A stretch of 64,000 bases of DNA, from the NCBI GenBank assembly GCA_027923505.1, contig BROI01000004.1, forward strand, positions 496,001-560,000, in the 5' to 3' direction. A model generated the notes under the pieces. The model did no database searches and was not told where the DNA came from. It saw only the letters and a program-made list of their open reading frames with translations. Source of the DNA: Mayamaea pseudoterrestris. Lineage: Eukaryota > Bacillariophyta > Bacillariophyceae > Sellaphorales > Sellaphoraceae. Position 1 is the stretch's first letter. Each line of letters opens with the position of its first letter. Both the position numbers and the translations under genes were made by a program. Positions 62,935-64,000 of the stretch are shown in pieces.

Positions 62935-64000
62935 ATGGTGAACAAGAAGAAATCAAAGGGCAACTCAATAACGCAGCAGGCTCGTCGATCTCAGCTTGAA
63001 CAGCGCAAGCAACAGGTCTTTCAGTCGGCGCCTCGCAAGCCTCATGTTCCAACCAAACTTGATCGCTACATGAATCCATTCCTAATTTCCATGATGCTGT
63101 TATACTTGACGGAAGAAGAGAGAGAAAATTTTGTTACGTTTGATCCTCGCTATGATCGACCGAAAGCAGCGACGAAACCAGGTCAGCAGGAGTCAGCTAA
63201 AGCAAAGAAAATAGGCGCGGCGAGCTCCGACGCAAAGGACAATAACAATGCTAACAAGGCCTTGACAACAAACGCTGATCAAAGCTCAGATGACACGGCG
63301 GGTAAATCGCCCGAAGAGGTTGCTGCAATGATTAGCAAGGCAATTAAACCTGTCTGTCCCTTTCAAAATGACACGACGAAGAAACTTAAAGCCAATCCAA
63401 GTGTTTCTGATCCATTGACGCTTCTAGCTCGCCTCAATACACGTCGACTTGTTCAGCGCATTCGTCACTACCAAAAGAACCATGATATAAAATATTCGTT
63501 TCCACCTCGATTAAATACTCATCAACTCGCGACGCTCGAATGGGAAGGTCTTCTCCAACAAGCACGAGAGAAGCATAAATCAAAAGACGTAGCAAGTAGT
63601 ATTGAAGCATCAGATAACAATCAACAACAGTTGCTGCGCAACATTCCGACTCCCTACGAAATGCTCATGTTTTCTCCTTGTCCGCGCGCCGTCACCGCCT
63701 TGGCATCCTATCCCCGGAGTGGCAACTCGCTCATGCGCAATTTGTTTGAACGCACGACGCTGCGCGTCACGGGCAGCGACATGCGCGGCGGCCTCACCAA
63801 GCATGACTTGGTCGGCGAAGCTGCTGTTGGCGCCAACATGGTGCAGTTCGTCAAGACGCACTTTCCGGAGCGGCGAGGGACACCTCCCTTTCGAGCCAGT
63901 CGCGTGGTTCTGTTGGTGCGAAATCCTTACGATGCGATTGAATCGTTCTTCAACTTGATGATGACAAACACGCATACGACGAGTCTTTCCGACGAACAGC
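62935..64000 (+). CDS. Sulfotransferase, 5' part only (runs off the right edge)
   Basis: The frame is open from the ATG at 62935 to the window end (355 codons); no stop is reached. After a basic, Gln/Lys-rich N-terminus (~240 residues, containing DRYMNPFLISMMLLYLTEE) comes the PAPS-binding loop ALASYPRSGNSLMRNLFE. Then follow TGSDMRGGL, VQFVKTHFP and the 3'-phosphate motif VVLLVRNPYDAIESFFNLM. Both motifs are canonical, so it should transfer sulfate from PAPS. The substrate is not known. The WSC-type or carbohydrate subgroup is possible. There is no signal peptide; a hydrophobic stretch near residue 50 is short. Confidence 0.9.
   Translation, partial: MVNKKKSKGNSITQQARRSQLEQRKQQVFQSAPRKPHVPTKLDRYMNPFLISMMLLYLTEEERENFVTFDPRYDRPKAATKPGQQESAKAKKIGAASSDAKDNNNANKALTTNADQSSDDTAGKSPEEVAAMISKAIKPVCPFQNDTTKKLKANPSVSDPLTLLARLNTRRLVQRIRHYQKNHDIKYSFPPRLNTHQLATLEWEGLLQQAREKHKSKDVASSIEASDNNQQQLLRNIPTPYEMLMFSPCPRAVTALASYPRSGNSLMRNLFERTTLRVTGSDMRGGLTKHDLVGEAAVGANMVQFVKTHFPERRGTPPFRASRVVLLVRNPYDAIESFFNLMMTNTHTTSLSDEQ

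Overview
This is nuclear DNA from a eukaryote, most likely a photosynthetic stramenopile (ochrophyte) and probably a diatom. Genes are separate units on both strands. Many carry short GT-AG introns; the ones resolved here are 76-166 bp. Cytosolic and mitochondrial ribosomal proteins, splicing, Pol III, snoRNP and ER-quality-control genes sit side by side. The algal assignment rests on a gene with the stramenopile-type 'DVLSGRGGGTNVHPGN' (DUF6824-like) domain, two proteins with signal-peptide plus transit-peptide style N-termini typical of complex plastids, and diverged helicase-associated repeats of the kind abundant in diatoms. No prokaryotic operon, CRISPR array or recognisable transposon was seen.

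Layout. 1-10 kb: the edge of an unknown type II membrane protein, SUV3 RNA helicase, a secreted prolyl 4-hydroxylase with an extra beta-rich domain, a USP deubiquitinase with a damaged zinc ribbon, and a divergent RPL15/RPL28 pair. 11-14 kb: tRNA-Ser(AGA), Pol III subunit RPC5, and a tandem array of about seven copies of a ~175-bp unit. 14-24 kb: a UEV-like/PH-like protein divergent from an FTS/AKTIP-type UEV protein, mitochondrial HslU, a PIP kinase and a palmitoyl-protein thioesterase. 23-32 kb: RFC1, LSm5, a type II membrane protein resembling glycosyltransferases, and a PSP1-domain protein. 32-43 kb: two plastid-type precursors (an FAD amine-oxidase/desaturase-like enzyme and a probable thylakoid-lumen protein), TMEM128-like, Derlin, THOC3, NOP56, mS33, and a USP8-dimer/MIT-like acidic protein. 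44-50 kb: a translin-TRAX fusion, a secretory glutaredoxin, a PhyH-type dioxygenase, and the first of two paralogous CCCH zinc-finger proteins. 51-64 kb: citrate carrier, GtrA-like membrane protein, second CCCH paralog, a five-TM tweety/prominin-like protein, the DUF6824 protein, and a sulfotransferase that runs off the right edge.

Most genes are housekeeping and need not act together. The more unusual content is (i) a single-chain translin-TRAX protein, which would be a covalently linked C3PO building block; (ii) the two HA-repeat/CCCH paralogs with a repeated finger-plus-'WYTARY' module; (iii) a prolyl hydroxylase joined to a VHL-beta-like segment; (iv) adjacent UEV-like genes; and (v) a palindromic CTACCGGTAG element that recurs in intergenic DNA. 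Exon boundaries were placed by hand from GT-AG consensus, reading frame and family conservation. No alignment or database search was run.
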